From: Candidatus Amesbacteria bacterium
Lineage (GTDB): Bacteria > Patescibacteriota > Microgenomatia > CAZETR01 > Amesbacteraceae
Assembly (NCBI GenBank): GCA_027371535.1
Contig: DAHXMV010000006.1
Span: 1-55,322 of the forward strand
DNA: 55,322 nt
Direction of reading: 5' to 3'
Of the stretch, positions 32,540 through 42,277 are shown in pieces. How positions within the stretch are numbered: the stretch's first letter is position 1; each line of letters starts with the position of its first letter. The notes beneath the pieces were generated by a model that saw only the letters and a list, made by a program, of their open reading frames with translations, was not told where the DNA came from and made no database searches. The position numbers and the translations under genes were made by a program.

Positions 32540-33844
32540 TCAGGCAGTCAAAGATTTTGAACGGCGGAGATGATGAAGGCGGCGGCTGAAACGATGGGCC
32601 TCGTCTCTTAATTGTTCCAGAAGCATCAGGCCGTGATGATTTGAAGGCAGGCTGATTTCCCGATACCCGTCCCGAACCGGTATAACCAGGTTTTCAAATT
32701 TTTTAGCCAAAGCAATTATGGGAATCTCTGATTCATGATTTATGAAGTAAGTTTTACGAGATAAGACAGACAGTTGAGGTTTGCCCCCATCAAGAACAAT
32801 TAAATCAGGCTTGGGCCAATCAGAGCGTTTTAAACGCCTCTCCAAAACTTCTGCGATCATATCGACATCACTGTCGGTGGGAGCCGATCTGATATTAAAA
32901 TGGCGGTATTGACGATGGGTAAGCTGGCCGTCCAGAGCAACCACCAGACTGCCGGAGGCGGACTGCCCTGCCAAATGGGCGATATCTATCATTTCCATCC
33001 GGTGCAGAACCAGCTGCGGAAAGTAAGGCTTTAAGACAAGATGCAAATTGTTCAGGGCCATTTGGCGGCGATCGGAAATAAGATTGGGATTTTCCAAATA
33101 CTCATCAGGGGTGACAGGGGTTTCTAAAAGACGTGACAATGCATTCATATAATCCCTGTATCGGGCTGCTTTTTCATAATCCAAATCTTTGGAGTAATGA
33201 TCCATGGAGGTTTGAAGCTGGATTTTGACCCGGGTGAAATTACCGCTAAGAAGATTTTTAAGACGGCGGATATTTTGGAGATAGGCTTTTTGAGAATCCG
33301 GATCCGAAGAAATTCCTGGACATGGCTGACAAAGACCCAAATGAGAATAAAAACAGGGTTTTTTAACCGGCCTTTTAGCCTGGCAGTATGAGGCAATATG
33401 GCGCAGATGCAGCAAAATTCTCCGGGGAATCAGATGGTTTAAAAAAGGTCCGGCAACGGCTCCCTTTGCCAGATGATTAATTTCAGGCCTGGGATATGCT
33501 TCCCCGGTAATATGTATATAATACGGAGATTTGTCATCCTTGGCGGCAATATTGAAAAACGGTTTGAATTTTTTAATCAGCCGGCTTTCCAATAAGAGGG
33601 CTTCCAATTCAGAATTGACTTCTATATATTCCAGAGAGGAGATATTGTGGACCAAAAGGGAGGTTTTGGGTCCGAGACCGATGGGAGGCCGGAAGTAAGA
33701 GGATACCCGATTTTTGAGATTTTTAGCCTTACCGATGTAGATGACCTGGCCGGTAGAGTTTTTGAAGATATATACCCCAGGAACGGTGGGTAAGCGCCGC
33801 CAGGCCGAAGAAAGCGAGGGAGAGGACGAAGGTAATGCAGCCAT
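32540..33844 (-). CDS. uvrC: Excinuclease ABC subunit C, C-terminally short
   Basis: 434 residues against about 600 in most bacteria. GIY-YIG nuclease domain (VPGVYIFKN...VIYIGKAKNL), Cys-rich segment (CQPCPG), UvrB-binding UVR motif (about 215-235), and the RNase-H-like 5'-incision domain (MIDIAHLAGQ, LIVLDGGKPQL, RDEAHRF). The terminal helix-hairpin-helix pair is missing. The ATG at 33844 is the only usable start, which puts the first 116 bp inside the upstream gene. Confidence 0.93.
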   Translation of the reverse strand: MAALPSSSPSLSSAWRRLPTVPGVYIFKNSTGQVIYIGKAKNLKNRVSSYFRPPIGLGPKTSLLVHNISSLEYIEVNSELEALLLESRLIKKFKPFFNIAAKDDKSPYYIHITGEAYPRPEINHLAKGAVAGPFLNHLIPRRILLHLRHIASYCQAKRPVKKPCFYSHLGLCQPCPGISSDPDSQKAYLQNIRRLKNLLSGNFTRVKIQLQTSMDHYSKDLDYEKAARYRDYMNALSRLLETPVTPDEYLENPNLISDRRQMALNNLHLVLKPYFPQLVLHRMEMIDIAHLAGQSASGSLVVALDGQLTHRQYRHFNIRSAPTDSDVDMIAEVLERRLKRSDWPKPDLIVLDGGKPQLSVLSRKTYFINHESEIPIIALAKKFENLVIPVRDGYREISLPSNHHGLMLLEQLRDEAHRFSRRLHHLRRSKSLTA

Positions 33845-35105
33845 ATATAAAATAAAAAAGGTATCCGGGAAGATTATATGTCACTATGGTTTTTCCTGCG
33901 CTGATCTGAAGATATTTGTCCGAAAAATATTGGGGAAGAGTTATTGAAAATGTCAGAGGGATGCGGACGTATCCCCCGGGTAAAATTACCGGAATGTCCA
34001 CCGAAGGAAATCCGGTATTAATGCCTGCGGATGTGACAGAGACCTGAGGTGAATAAACAGCGTTGATACCATTGTTTTTTATTACCAGAGTTCCCTGATT
34101 GTCATGAAAAGGCCAAATCTGCAAAGGCAAATCTAAAGTGAGAGACAGATTTTCTTTGGGAAGAATATATTTATCCGGGGAAAGAAAAGTTTTAGCGGGC
34201 ATAATCCCCGATGCGGATAATGCGGAACCGGGTAATCCGTATTTAAGCCGGTCGGTGTTTAGCAACAGCCTGGCCTGGCCGGTAATTACGATATTCCCGT
34301 TCGTATGGGCCGGTATGCTATAAACTGCCGCCCAGGTGCCAAAAGCGTCGGGAGATACCTGTAAAGGGGGCGGTGAGAAAGAAGACAATAATATTTGCTG
34401 GCCCGCCATTTCGGTGGGTAACAAAAGGGAAACTTCTGAAGGATCCGGGCCGGAATTTACGGGAAAATACTGCAGAACAAACTTCAGAATCTGTAAATTA
34501 CCGAATAGGACGGAAATCCCCCGGTACATTTCGGGATTATCTGAGAATGTATAAATATAATTATTCTTATCTACCTGCGGATTAATACCCGACGGATCAA
34601 CAGACGAATAGGCCAGCAGGCCAAATTCCCTGGGGGTTACCAGCCTGACTGTATACCTGTTCAGAACGTCCGGATCGACAATTTTGGGAATCGCGATATT
34701 CCAAACATCCTGGTCTTTTATTGCCGGCGAACCGGCATGGGAAAGACTGAAGTTCATAGTCTGATCCTTACCGGCGATTACCGTATTGAAAATGACTCTG
34801 ACCAGAGTGTGGCCATTAGACAACTTCTGGGTCTGGATATCCAAAGGTCCGCGGTCATCTTTACCCGAAAGGCGGGCCGGAAGATCCCCCGGAATTTCAT
34901 ATTCGTAATTGGATATCAAATACCGGGATGTCAGGTTGGTAACCGAAAACTGTTCATTTATTTCGGCTTCTCCCCTGGAATTATAGGTATAGGTAATCGA
35001 GAGATCGGTACTGAAATTAACGGCAGCGTGAGCAGGAATTACAAATATAAAATGTAAAATGCAAAATGTACCAATTAAAAAAAGAAATTTTCTGAGCGGG
35101 TTCAC
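33729..35105 (-). CDS. Secreted beta-rich protein with C-terminal membrane anchor
   Basis: 458 residues: signal peptide, about 390 residues of beta-sandwich-like extracytoplasmic sequence, and a membrane segment near 425-447 with a basic cytoplasmic tail, i.e. a type I membrane protein. Not recognised. The anchor and tail are encoded by DNA that in another frame encodes the start of UvrC (116-bp same-strand overlap). Sits between uvrA and uvrC without evident link to repair. Confidence 0.72.
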   Translation of the reverse strand: MNPLRKFLFLIGTFCILHFIFVIPAHAAVNFSTDLSITYTYNSRGEAEINEQFSVTNLTSRYLISNYEYEIPGDLPARLSGKDDRGPLDIQTQKLSNGHTLVRVIFNTVIAGKDQTMNFSLSHAGSPAIKDQDVWNIAIPKIVDPDVLNRYTVRLVTPREFGLLAYSSVDPSGINPQVDKNNYIYTFSDNPEMYRGISVLFGNLQILKFVLQYFPVNSGPDPSEVSLLLPTEMAGQQILLSSFSPPPLQVSPDAFGTWAAVYSIPAHTNGNIVITGQARLLLNTDRLKYGLPGSALSASGIMPAKTFLSPDKYILPKENLSLTLDLPLQIWPFHDNQGTLVIKNNGINAVYSPQVSVTSAGINTGFPSVDIPVILPGGYVRIPLTFSITLPQYFSDKYLQISAGKTIVTYNLPGYLFYFIYGCITFVLSLAFFGLAALTHRSWGIYLQKLYRPGHLHR

Positions 35106-35114
35106 TGCTCCATT

Positions 35115-37961
35115 TTACTTTAAATAGAAACCGGTGGGAGAATCTTTTATAGCGGCAATCTGAGCGGGAGGACCGCAGCCGATCACCCGGCCGCCATTAT
35201 CCCCTCCTTCAGGGCCCAGTTCGATTATCCAATCCGCGTTTTTAATGACGTCCAAATTATGTTCAATGACGACAACCGTATTGCCGGATGAAACAAGCCG
35301 TTTAAGGACGTTCAACAGTTTTTCCAAATCGGCAAAATGCAAACCCGACGTGGGTTCATCAAGAATATAAAAGGTTTTTCCCGTCGACCGCTTGCTAAGT
35401 TCCGTAGCCAATTTAACCCGCTGGGCTTCGCCGCCCGACAGGCTGGGAGCTGGCTGGCCAAGGTGCATATAACCCAGCCCCACGTCACTTAATGTCTGCA
35501 GTTTTTCCATGGCCACGGGAATAGATTTGAAAAATTCCAGGGATTCTTCCACAGTCAGATTTAAGACATCGGCGATATTTTTACCTTTGTAGTGGACTTC
35601 CAGGGTTTCAGAATTATAACGGGTACCTTTACAGACCTCGCAATTGACATAGACATCGGCCAGGAACTGCATTTCTATCTTTATTTGGCCTTCACCCTGG
35701 CAATTTTCGCAGCGGCCACCACGGATATTAAAGGAAAACCTCCCCGGTTTGTAACCCCTGACCCGGGCTTCCGGAGTCAGGGAAAATAAGTCCCTGATGG
35801 CGGTAAAAAGCCCGGTATAAGTAGCCGGATTTGAACGAGGGGTCCGGCCGATGGGCGACTGGTCTACCAATATGACCCGATTTAGATTTTCCATCCCGGT
35901 GAGAGCTTCATAAGCTCCGGGTTTTTCCCTGTGTTCGGGGTTAAAATTTCTCGACAGAGCATGATAAATAATATCTATTAAAAGGGTGGATTTACCGGAA
36001 CCGGAGACTCCGGCGATGACAATAAATTTTCCCAGGGGGAAATCTACGGAAATATTTTTCAGATTGTGGGCAGCCGCTTTTTTAACGGAAAGATATTTGT
36101 TATTTAACGACGTCTGAAATCCGCTTTTGGCGATCTGAATGTTCTTTTTGTCAGACAGGTACAGGCCGGTCAGAGAATCCGGATTTTTCAGAATCTCCTG
36201 CGGTTTCCCCTCGGCTACCACCCGGCCTCCATGATCGCCGGCTCCGGGACCAAAATCCAGAATATAATCGGAAGACAGCATCATATCCCGATCGTGTTCA
36301 ACCACAATAACGGTATTCCCCAAATCCCGAAGCCGTTTGAGAGTGGATATCAGACGGTCATTATCCCGCTGATGCAAACCGATGGAAGGTTCATCAAGGA
36401 CATAAAGGACTCCGGACAGCCCTGACCCAATCTGGCTGGCAAGACGTATACGCTGGGACTCCCCACCGGCCAAGGTGACAGCCGAACGATCCAAAGTCAG
36501 GTAATCAAGACCTACGGATTTGAGAAAGTTGAGGCGGTTTAAAATTTCTTTTAATATAGGGGTGGCAATTATATTTTCGCGGTCACTTAAATTGCCCAAA
36601 GATGAGAAATAATTCACTGCGTCGACAATGGACCATGAAGTAATATCCATAATGGATTTGGACTCAATAGTGACACTTAAGGCCTCCGGTTTAAGCCGTT
36701 TTCCAAGGCAGTCGGGACATATTTCGGAGCGCATGTATTTTTCTATTTCCATCCTGATAAATTCCGAATCGGTTTGTTTGTAGCGTCTTTCCAGATTGGG
36801 AATGATACCCTCAAAAGACCCAACCTCACCCCCATCATTTTTGTTCCCATACAATAAAGTATGTTTTTGATCTTTGGTTAATTCGCCAATGGGGACGCGG
36901 ATGGGTACAAATCCGGCCACTTTCTGGGCAAACCAGGAATCATAAGCAAAGGTATTGGCATAGGGCAGAATCCCGCCTTCCGATATAGTCAGACGGGGAT
37001 TTAATATCAATTGTTCATCGATTTTTAATAAACTGCCCAGCCCCGTACATGTAGGACAGGCGCCCTGGGGGGAATTAAAGGAAAATAACCGGGGTTCAAT
37101 ATCACCAATAGCAAGATTGTCGACCGGACAGGCAAATTTTTCAGAAAATAGCCGGTCTTCCAAATTTTGCGGTTTGGAAGGCAGATCAAAAGATTTATCT
37201 TTAACTTCCGAAAGAATCATCAAGCCTTCGGACAATTTGGTGGCACTTTCCACCCCGTCAAACAGCCTGGTACGGAGAGGATTGCGATCTTCCTGAAAAG
37301 TTTTTTTGTCCACTATAATCCGGTCGACAACAACATCTATGGAATGTTTATTGTTTTTTAACAGGAGAATGTCTTCATCGAGGCCGATAATGCGGTGATC
37401 GACACGGACCTGGGTAAAACCTTTTTGCCTCAGAGACGTAAATAATTCCGTATATTCGCCCTTTCTTTCACGAATGATGGGGGATAGCAATAAAAAGCGA
37501 TAATTTTTGGAAGTTTTTAAAGCTTCCTCTGCCCCGGACAGTATCTGATCCACTATCTGCTGAACGGAAAATTGGGCAATTTCCCGGCCACATATCGGAC
37601 AATGAGGGTGGCCAATGCGTGCAAAAAGCAATCTTAAATAATCGTAAATTTCCGTTACGGTACCCACAGTAGACCGCGGATTGTGGGAAGCAGATTTCTG
37701 GTCTATGGAGATGGCAGGCGACAAACCTTCGATGTGATCAACATCGGGTTTATCCATGACACCCAGAAACTGGCGGGCATAGGAACTTAAAGATTCCACG
37801 TAGCGGCGCTGTCCTTCGGCGTAAATCGTGTCAAAAGCCAGGGAACTTTTACCGGAACCGGATAATCCGGTAAAGACCACCAGTTTATTTTTGGGGATGG
37901 AAACATTGATGTTTTTGAGATTATGTTCCCGTGCCCCGCGGATAATAATCTGATCATTCAT
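35115..37961 (-). CDS. uvrA: Excinuclease ABC subunit A
   Basis: 948 residues, normal length. Two ABC ATPase modules: Walker [10 protein letters not shown] and GVSGSGKST, signatures LAGGESQRI and LSGGEAQRV, Walker [12 protein letters not shown] and [11 protein letters not shown]. The C-terminal zinc module is intact (CENC...CEVC). In the N-terminal one the first pair reads Cys278-Pro-Val-Asp281, with the second pair Cys302/Cys305 kept, so one ligand is Asp. It finds DNA damage with UvrB. Confidence 0.97.
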   Translation of the reverse strand: MNDQIIIRGAREHNLKNINVSIPKNKLVVFTGLSGSGKSSLAFDTIYAEGQRRYVESLSSYARQFLGVMDKPDVDHIEGLSPAISIDQKSASHNPRSTVGTVTEIYDYLRLLFARIGHPHCPICGREIAQFSVQQIVDQILSGAEEALKTSKNYRFLLLSPIIRERKGEYTELFTSLRQKGFTQVRVDHRIIGLDEDILLLKNNKHSIDVVVDRIIVDKKTFQEDRNPLRTRLFDGVESATKLSEGLMILSEVKDKSFDLPSKPQNLEDRLFSEKFACPVDNLAIGDIEPRLFSFNSPQGACPTCTGLGSLLKIDEQLILNPRLTISEGGILPYANTFAYDSWFAQKVAGFVPIRVPIGELTKDQKHTLLYGNKNDGGEVGSFEGIIPNLERRYKQTDSEFIRMEIEKYMRSEICPDCLGKRLKPEALSVTIESKSIMDITSWSIVDAVNYFSSLGNLSDRENIIATPILKEILNRLNFLKSVGLDYLTLDRSAVTLAGGESQRIRLASQIGSGLSGVLYVLDEPSIGLHQRDNDRLISTLKRLRDLGNTVIVVEHDRDMMLSSDYILDFGPGAGDHGGRVVAEGKPQEILKNPDSLTGLYLSDKKNIQIAKSGFQTSLNNKYLSVKKAAAHNLKNISVDFPLGKFIVIAGVSGSGKSTLLIDIIYHALSRNFNPEHREKPGAYEALTGMENLNRVILVDQSPIGRTPRSNPATYTGLFTAIRDLFSLTPEARVRGYKPGRFSFNIRGGRCENCQGEGQIKIEMQFLADVYVNCEVCKGTRYNSETLEVHYKGKNIADVLNLTVEESLEFFKSIPVAMEKLQTLSDVGLGYMHLGQPAPSLSGGEAQRVKLATELSKRSTGKTFYILDEPTSGLHFADLEKLLNVLKRLVSSGNTVVVIEHNLDVIKNADWIIELGPEGGDNGGRVIGCGPPAQIAAIKDSPTGFYLK

Positions 37962-38053
37962 AGAACAGCCATCCTTCGTTTCACTCAGGATAAACTAAAG
38001 TTTAAATTTTAGGCCAGTTTCGGGTTTTGTTCAAGAGACGGTAAAAGTCGAAT

Positions 38054-38197
38054 CTACTTCTTTTCCTGCTGACGATGCTGTTTGAGGCAAGGATTTTCAA
38101 CTTGTGGCGGTGGACGGATGGGGATTTTTGGTTTTTCAGGTATTTTATCAGCAATTTTTTTAGGATCGCGCGGACTTTCGATTATGCTTGGAGCCAT
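38054..38197 (-). CDS. 47-residue Pro/Lys-rich small protein
   Basis: A complete small frame (ATG at 38197, TAG at 38054) in the 280-bp gap between uvrB and uvrA. Content is Pro- and Lys-rich (PKIPIRPPPQVEN) with one Cys. A TATATA box lies just upstream of the ATG, as for many genes here. Function unknown; it could be a spurious frame. Confidence 0.4.
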   Translation of the reverse strand: MAPSIIESPRDPKKIADKIPEKPKIPIRPPPQVENPCLKQHRQQEKK

Positions 38198-38241
38198 ATT
38201 TCTTATATAAACCTGCCGGGCAACTTAATCAAGTGGAATTT

Positions 38242-40308
38242 TCAGGCTATCTGCTTTATTTCCATAATCCGGTCGCGGATTTTGGCAGCCAATTCAAAGT
38301 CCAACTCCTTGGCAGCTTTATGCATTTGGGTGACCATCATGTTGATCAGCTTCCGGGTATCAAACGGGGTCAGCTGCCGGACTAATTTCATATCCAGATC
38401 AGCCACCGAATCGGACTTGCCCCGGAGAATTTGTCCGGGGTCCAGCTGAACAGGCGACTCCGGCAGAATTTCCACAATCCTGTCCCTCAGGGGTTTGGTA
38501 ATGGAAACGGGAGTAATATGATGGGAAAGATTATATTTGATCTGGATTTCGCGGCGCCTCTGAACTTCTTCAATGGCATTTTTCATGGAATCGGTGAACC
38601 TGTCGGCATACATAATCACCTGACCGTCAATATGCCTGGCCGCCCGGCCCATAGTCTGAATCAGACTGGTTCTGGAGCGTAAAAAACCTTCCTTATCGGC
38701 ATCCAGAATCGCTACCAGGGAAACTTCCGGGAGGTCCAAACCTTCGCGTAACAGATTGATACCCACGATCACATCGTAAGTGCCCGATCTGAGATCGGAA
38801 AGAATATCCAGCCTTTCCAAAGTCACTATTTCAGAATGCAGGTAATGGACGCGGATATCTTTTTCCTGAAGAAATACAGATAAATCTTCAGCCATCCTTT
38901 TGGTGAGAGTGGTCACCAAAACGCGTTGTTTTTTTGCCACCCGGGCGGCAATCTCGCGGATCAAATCATCAATCTGGCCGGCGGTGGGACGGACGGAGAC
39001 ATCCGGATCGACCAAACCGGTCGGCCGGATGAGCTGCTCGACAACATGGGTTTCAGAAAGGGAGATCTCCCAGTCATCCGGAGTAGCGGATGTATATATG
39101 GTATTGCCCATACGGCGCTGAAATTCTTCAAATTTCAGCGGCCGGTTATCCAGGGCGCTGGGGAGGCGGAAACCGAAATCAATCAGGGTTCTTTTCCTGG
39201 CCTGATCGCCGTTATACATACCCCGGATTTGGGGAACGGTGATGTGGGATTCGTCGATAATCAACAAATAGTCTTTAGGAAAATAGTCCATCAGAGAATA
39301 AGGAGCTTCGCCGGGTTTGCGGCCGTCAAAGTAACGGGAATAATTTTCTATGCCGTTGACATAACCCAGTTCCTGAATCATTTCCAGGTCATAATTAACC
39401 CGCTGATTTAATCTGTGGGCTTCCAGGATTTTATTCTGAGAAGTTAATAAACCGACCTGATTTTTCAGATCGCGGCGGATTTGGTCAAAACTGACGGCAT
39501 AGCTGGCCCGGTCCGAGATATAATGCTTGGCCGGAAAGACGGTCAGACTTTTATAAGATCCCGGCGGGGGATGAAGAAGACAGGTATCCGGGGACGGAGA
39601 AAGAATATCTCCGGTGAGGGCGTTTATTTTTTCAAGTTTGGTAACCCGGTCCAGATGATAATGGATCCGGACAGCCGTATCTTCATAAGCCGGGTAGATA
39701 TCGATAATATCGCCCCTGACCCGATAGGTGCCCCGATGAAAGTCATAATCGGACCGGACGTACTGTAAATCATTTAAACGCATGACAATTTGATTGCGGG
39801 TGACTTTTAAGCCCTCGGCCAGTTCCAGTACGGATTTTCCATATTCCACCGGCGAACCCAGATTATAAATGCAGGAAACCGATGCCACGACGATAGTATC
39901 TTTACGGGTCAGCAAATTGGTAGTGGCAGCCAGACGGAGCTTGTCGATTTCGTCGTTGATATCCGTTTCCTTTTCGATGTATGTGTCCGTCTGGGGAATA
40001 TAAGCTTCCGGTTGGTAATAATCGTAATATGAGACAAAATAGGAAACGGCGTTATCAGGAAAATAATCCCTGAATTCCTGATAGAGCTGGGCGGCGAGGG
40101 TTTTGTTATGGGAGATGATCAGAGTGGGTTTTTGGATAGCCTGGATGACATTGGCCATGGTAAATGTTTTACCGGAACCGGTAACCCCAAGTAAAACCTG
40201 ATGCTTTTGGCCGGCTTTTATGCCATCCACAAGTTTGACGATGGCATGCGGCTGATCGCCTGTCGGCTGGTATGATGAAACCAGATGAAAATTATCAGGA
40301 CTTGACAT
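38242..40308 (-). CDS. uvrB: Excinuclease ABC subunit B
   Basis: 688 residues, normal length. Helicase-like domain with Walker A GVTGSGKT, the damage-probing beta-hairpin segment YYDYYQPEAYIP, DEAH-box DESH, motif VI region QTMGRAARH, and a C-terminal UVR motif that binds UvrC. Divergent from lexA, consistent with SOS control, though no LexA box was identified. Confidence 0.97.
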   Translation of the reverse strand: MSSPDNFHLVSSYQPTGDQPHAIVKLVDGIKAGQKHQVLLGVTGSGKTFTMANVIQAIQKPTLIISHNKTLAAQLYQEFRDYFPDNAVSYFVSYYDYYQPEAYIPQTDTYIEKETDINDEIDKLRLAATTNLLTRKDTIVVASVSCIYNLGSPVEYGKSVLELAEGLKVTRNQIVMRLNDLQYVRSDYDFHRGTYRVRGDIIDIYPAYEDTAVRIHYHLDRVTKLEKINALTGDILSPSPDTCLLHPPPGSYKSLTVFPAKHYISDRASYAVSFDQIRRDLKNQVGLLTSQNKILEAHRLNQRVNYDLEMIQELGYVNGIENYSRYFDGRKPGEAPYSLMDYFPKDYLLIIDESHITVPQIRGMYNGDQARKRTLIDFGFRLPSALDNRPLKFEEFQRRMGNTIYTSATPDDWEISLSETHVVEQLIRPTGLVDPDVSVRPTAGQIDDLIREIAARVAKKQRVLVTTLTKRMAEDLSVFLQEKDIRVHYLHSEIVTLERLDILSDLRSGTYDVIVGINLLREGLDLPEVSLVAILDADKEGFLRSRTSLIQTMGRAARHIDGQVIMYADRFTDSMKNAIEEVQRRREIQIKYNLSHHITPVSITKPLRDRIVEILPESPVQLDPGQILRGKSDSVADLDMKLVRQLTPFDTRKLINMMVTQMHKAAKELDFELAAKIRDRIMEIKQIA

Positions 40309-40337
40309 TTGGGTATTATTCGGGTTAGATTATAACT

Positions 40338-40979
40338 ATGCCGGTAACGCTGTACAACAGGCAAAGACAGATTTTGGATTTTATCTCCCAGTACATCCAG
40401 GCCAATGGTTATTCCCCCACCCTGCAGGAAATTGCCAGAGCTCTGGGAGTAAGTTCGCTGGCCACAGTCCATGAACACCTGCAGGCAATGGAAAAAAAAG
40501 GCATCATTAAAAAGTATGAAGGCTCAGTAAGGGGAATAGAAATTCTGGATAAAAAAACGGCTCAAAGAAGCCAAAGCGAGACGGCTATTGAACTGCCGGT
40601 ATTGGGGTTTATTGCCGCCGGCCAGCCAATCGAACCGTACACTGATCCAAATGCCACTTACGGGGTTCCGCCGTCGATGATAAATACCAAAAAACGCTGT
40701 TTCGTCCTCCAGGTAAAAGGTGATTCGATGATTGAGGCGGGTATTTATGATAAGGATTATGTGGTTATAGAGCAGACGGAAACGGCCAATAACGGGGATG
40801 TGGTGGTCGCCCTGCTGGATAACGGATTTGCGACCTTAAAAAGATTTTTTAAGGAAGCCACCAGGGTGAGGCTGGAGCCGGCCAATTCAACCATGTCCCC
40901 GATCTTTGTGTCGGGAGACAAAGTCAGAATTCAGGGAAGGTGTGTGGGAGTGATCAGAAAATTCGGATACAGCAACTAA
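40338..40979 (+). CDS. lexA: LexA SOS repressor
   Basis: 213 residues: winged helix-turn-helix (SPTLQEIARALGVSS, TVHEHLQAMEKKGII), cleavage site Ala94-Gly95, and the catalytic pair Ser130 (GDSMIEAG) and Lys168 (GFATLKRF). All self-cleavage residues are present. The divergent arrangement with uvrB over a 29-bp gap suggests LexA controls both, but the 29 bp contain neither the Gram-negative nor the Gram-positive consensus box. Confidence 0.95.
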   Translation: MPVTLYNRQRQILDFISQYIQANGYSPTLQEIARALGVSSLATVHEHLQAMEKKGIIKKYEGSVRGIEILDKKTAQRSQSETAIELPVLGFIAAGQPIEPYTDPNATYGVPPSMINTKKRCFVLQVKGDSMIEAGIYDKDYVVIEQTETANNGDVVVALLDNGFATLKRFFKEATRVRLEPANSTMSPIFVSGDKVRIQGRCVGVIRKFGYSN

Positions 40980-40984
40980 AATAT

Positions 40985-41623
40985 TTAAGGAGATTTCCGG
41001 TGCTGCCTGACCGATTCCAAAATTGCCGGAATAACTGAAATTATGATTATGACAAGGATAACCAAGGAAAAATTATGCTTGACGAAAGACACATTGCCGA
41101 AAAAGTAACCCAGAAAAGTAAATAAACCCACCCAGCACAGGCCGCCGGCCAGGTTATAGAAGATAAATTTGCCGTAGTGCATCCTGCCGATGCCAGCGAC
41201 AAAAGGGGCAAAAGTGCGGATAAACGGTACGAAACGGGCCAGAAATATGGTTTTACCGCCGTGCTTTTCAAAAAAGGCGTTGGTTTGGGCAATGTGCTCC
41301 TTTTTAAGGGGAATTTTGGGGTTGGCAATGATTTTTTCACCGAAAAAATGGCCTATCCAATAATTGGCCGTGTCACCCAGGACGGCCGCAGCTGCCAAAA
41401 TGATAAATATTAAAAATGGATTCAAAGAACCAACAGCAGCCAGTGCCCCGGCGGCAAATATCAGACTGTCGCCCGGCAGAAACGGGGTGACAACCAGACC
41501 GGTTTCAATAAAAATAATCAGGAACATGAAAGCGTAGACCAGATAACCATAATGTCCGATTAAATCCGAAAGATGAATATCTATGTGGAGTATAAAATCG
41601 AATAAATACCTTATAATCTGCAT
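40985..41623 (-). CDS. DedA-family membrane protein
   Basis: 212 residues with about five membrane segments and the DedA pattern: ETGLVVTPFLPGDSLIFAAGALA, ARFVPFIRTFAPFVAGIGRM, FYNLAGGLCWV. Family members flip lipids such as undecaprenyl phosphate. Starts back-to-back with rsmI, sharing the base at 41623/41624. Confidence 0.9.
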   Translation of the reverse strand: MQIIRYLFDFILHIDIHLSDLIGHYGYLVYAFMFLIIFIETGLVVTPFLPGDSLIFAAGALAAVGSLNPFLIFIILAAAAVLGDTANYWIGHFFGEKIIANPKIPLKKEHIAQTNAFFEKHGGKTIFLARFVPFIRTFAPFVAGIGRMHYGKFIFYNLAGGLCWVGLFTFLGYFFGNVSFVKHNFSLVILVIIIISVIPAILESVRQHRKSP

Positions 41624-42277
41624 ATGGGAAGATTATATGTGGTAGCCACACCGATTGGCAACCTGGAAGATATCACCATCAGGGCGATAAAAACCCTGTT
41701 AACAGTCCCGGTAATTGCCTGCGAAGATACACGCCGGACAGGACAACTTATAAAAATACTGCAAGATAAATTTAATTTTCTAATTGACCTAATTGACCTA
41801 AATCACAAGAAATTTATTTCCGTCAGGGACTGGAATGAGGAAAGGCAGGTAGCGGAAGTCATGCAACTTTTAAAAACCGGGGATGCGGCTTTGGTTTCCG
41901 ATGCCGGCACTCCCCTATTATCAGATCCGGGTTTTAAAATAGTCCGGCAAGCCAGGGAAGAAGGGATTCAGGTGATTCCGGTTCCGGGTCCGTTTGCCGG
42001 TGCGACGGCCGTATCGGCCTCGGGACTGCCGACAAACAAAATAATGTTTTGGGGGTTTTTACCGAAGAAATATGATTTGATTCCGAATTCCACAAATATT
42101 ATTTACGAATCCCCATACAGATCAAATAAGCTGATGGCAGATATCAGGAGCAGATATCCGGATGCCCGGATAGTAATAGGACGCGAATTAACTAAAATTT
42201 ACGAGTATATCGGTCCCGATGACGGCAAGACATCCAAGGGGGAAATAACAATATTAGTTTATTTACCCCAGGTGTGA
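41624..42277 (+). CDS. rsmI: 16S rRNA 2'-O-methyltransferase RsmI
   Basis: 217 residues (usual ~280). Tetrapyrrole-methylase fold with LYVVATPIGNLEDIT, ACEDTRRTGQL, VSDAGTPLLSDPG, VPGPFAGATAVSASGLP and YESPYR. Shorter after GFLPKK and lacking the C-terminal extension, so a minimal version. It methylates C1402 of 16S rRNA with S-adenosylmethionine. TATAAT with a 6-nt gap to the ATG implies a leaderless message. Confidence 0.93.
   Translation: MGRLYVVATPIGNLEDITIRAIKTLLTVPVIACEDTRRTGQLIKILQDKFNFLIDLIDLNHKKFISVRDWNEERQVAEVMQLLKTGDAALVSDAGTPLLSDPGFKIVRQAREEGIQVIPVPGPFAGATAVSASGLPTNKIMFWGFLPKKYDLIPNSTNIIYESPYRSNKLMADIRSRYPDARIVIGRELTKIYEYIGPDDGKTSKGEITILVYLPQV

Noticed and set aside
40309-40337. 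LexA operator between uvrB and lexA
   Set aside because: The 29 bp contain no match to the classic Gram-negative or Gram-positive LexA boxes; overlapping TATAAT-like boxes explain the sequence.
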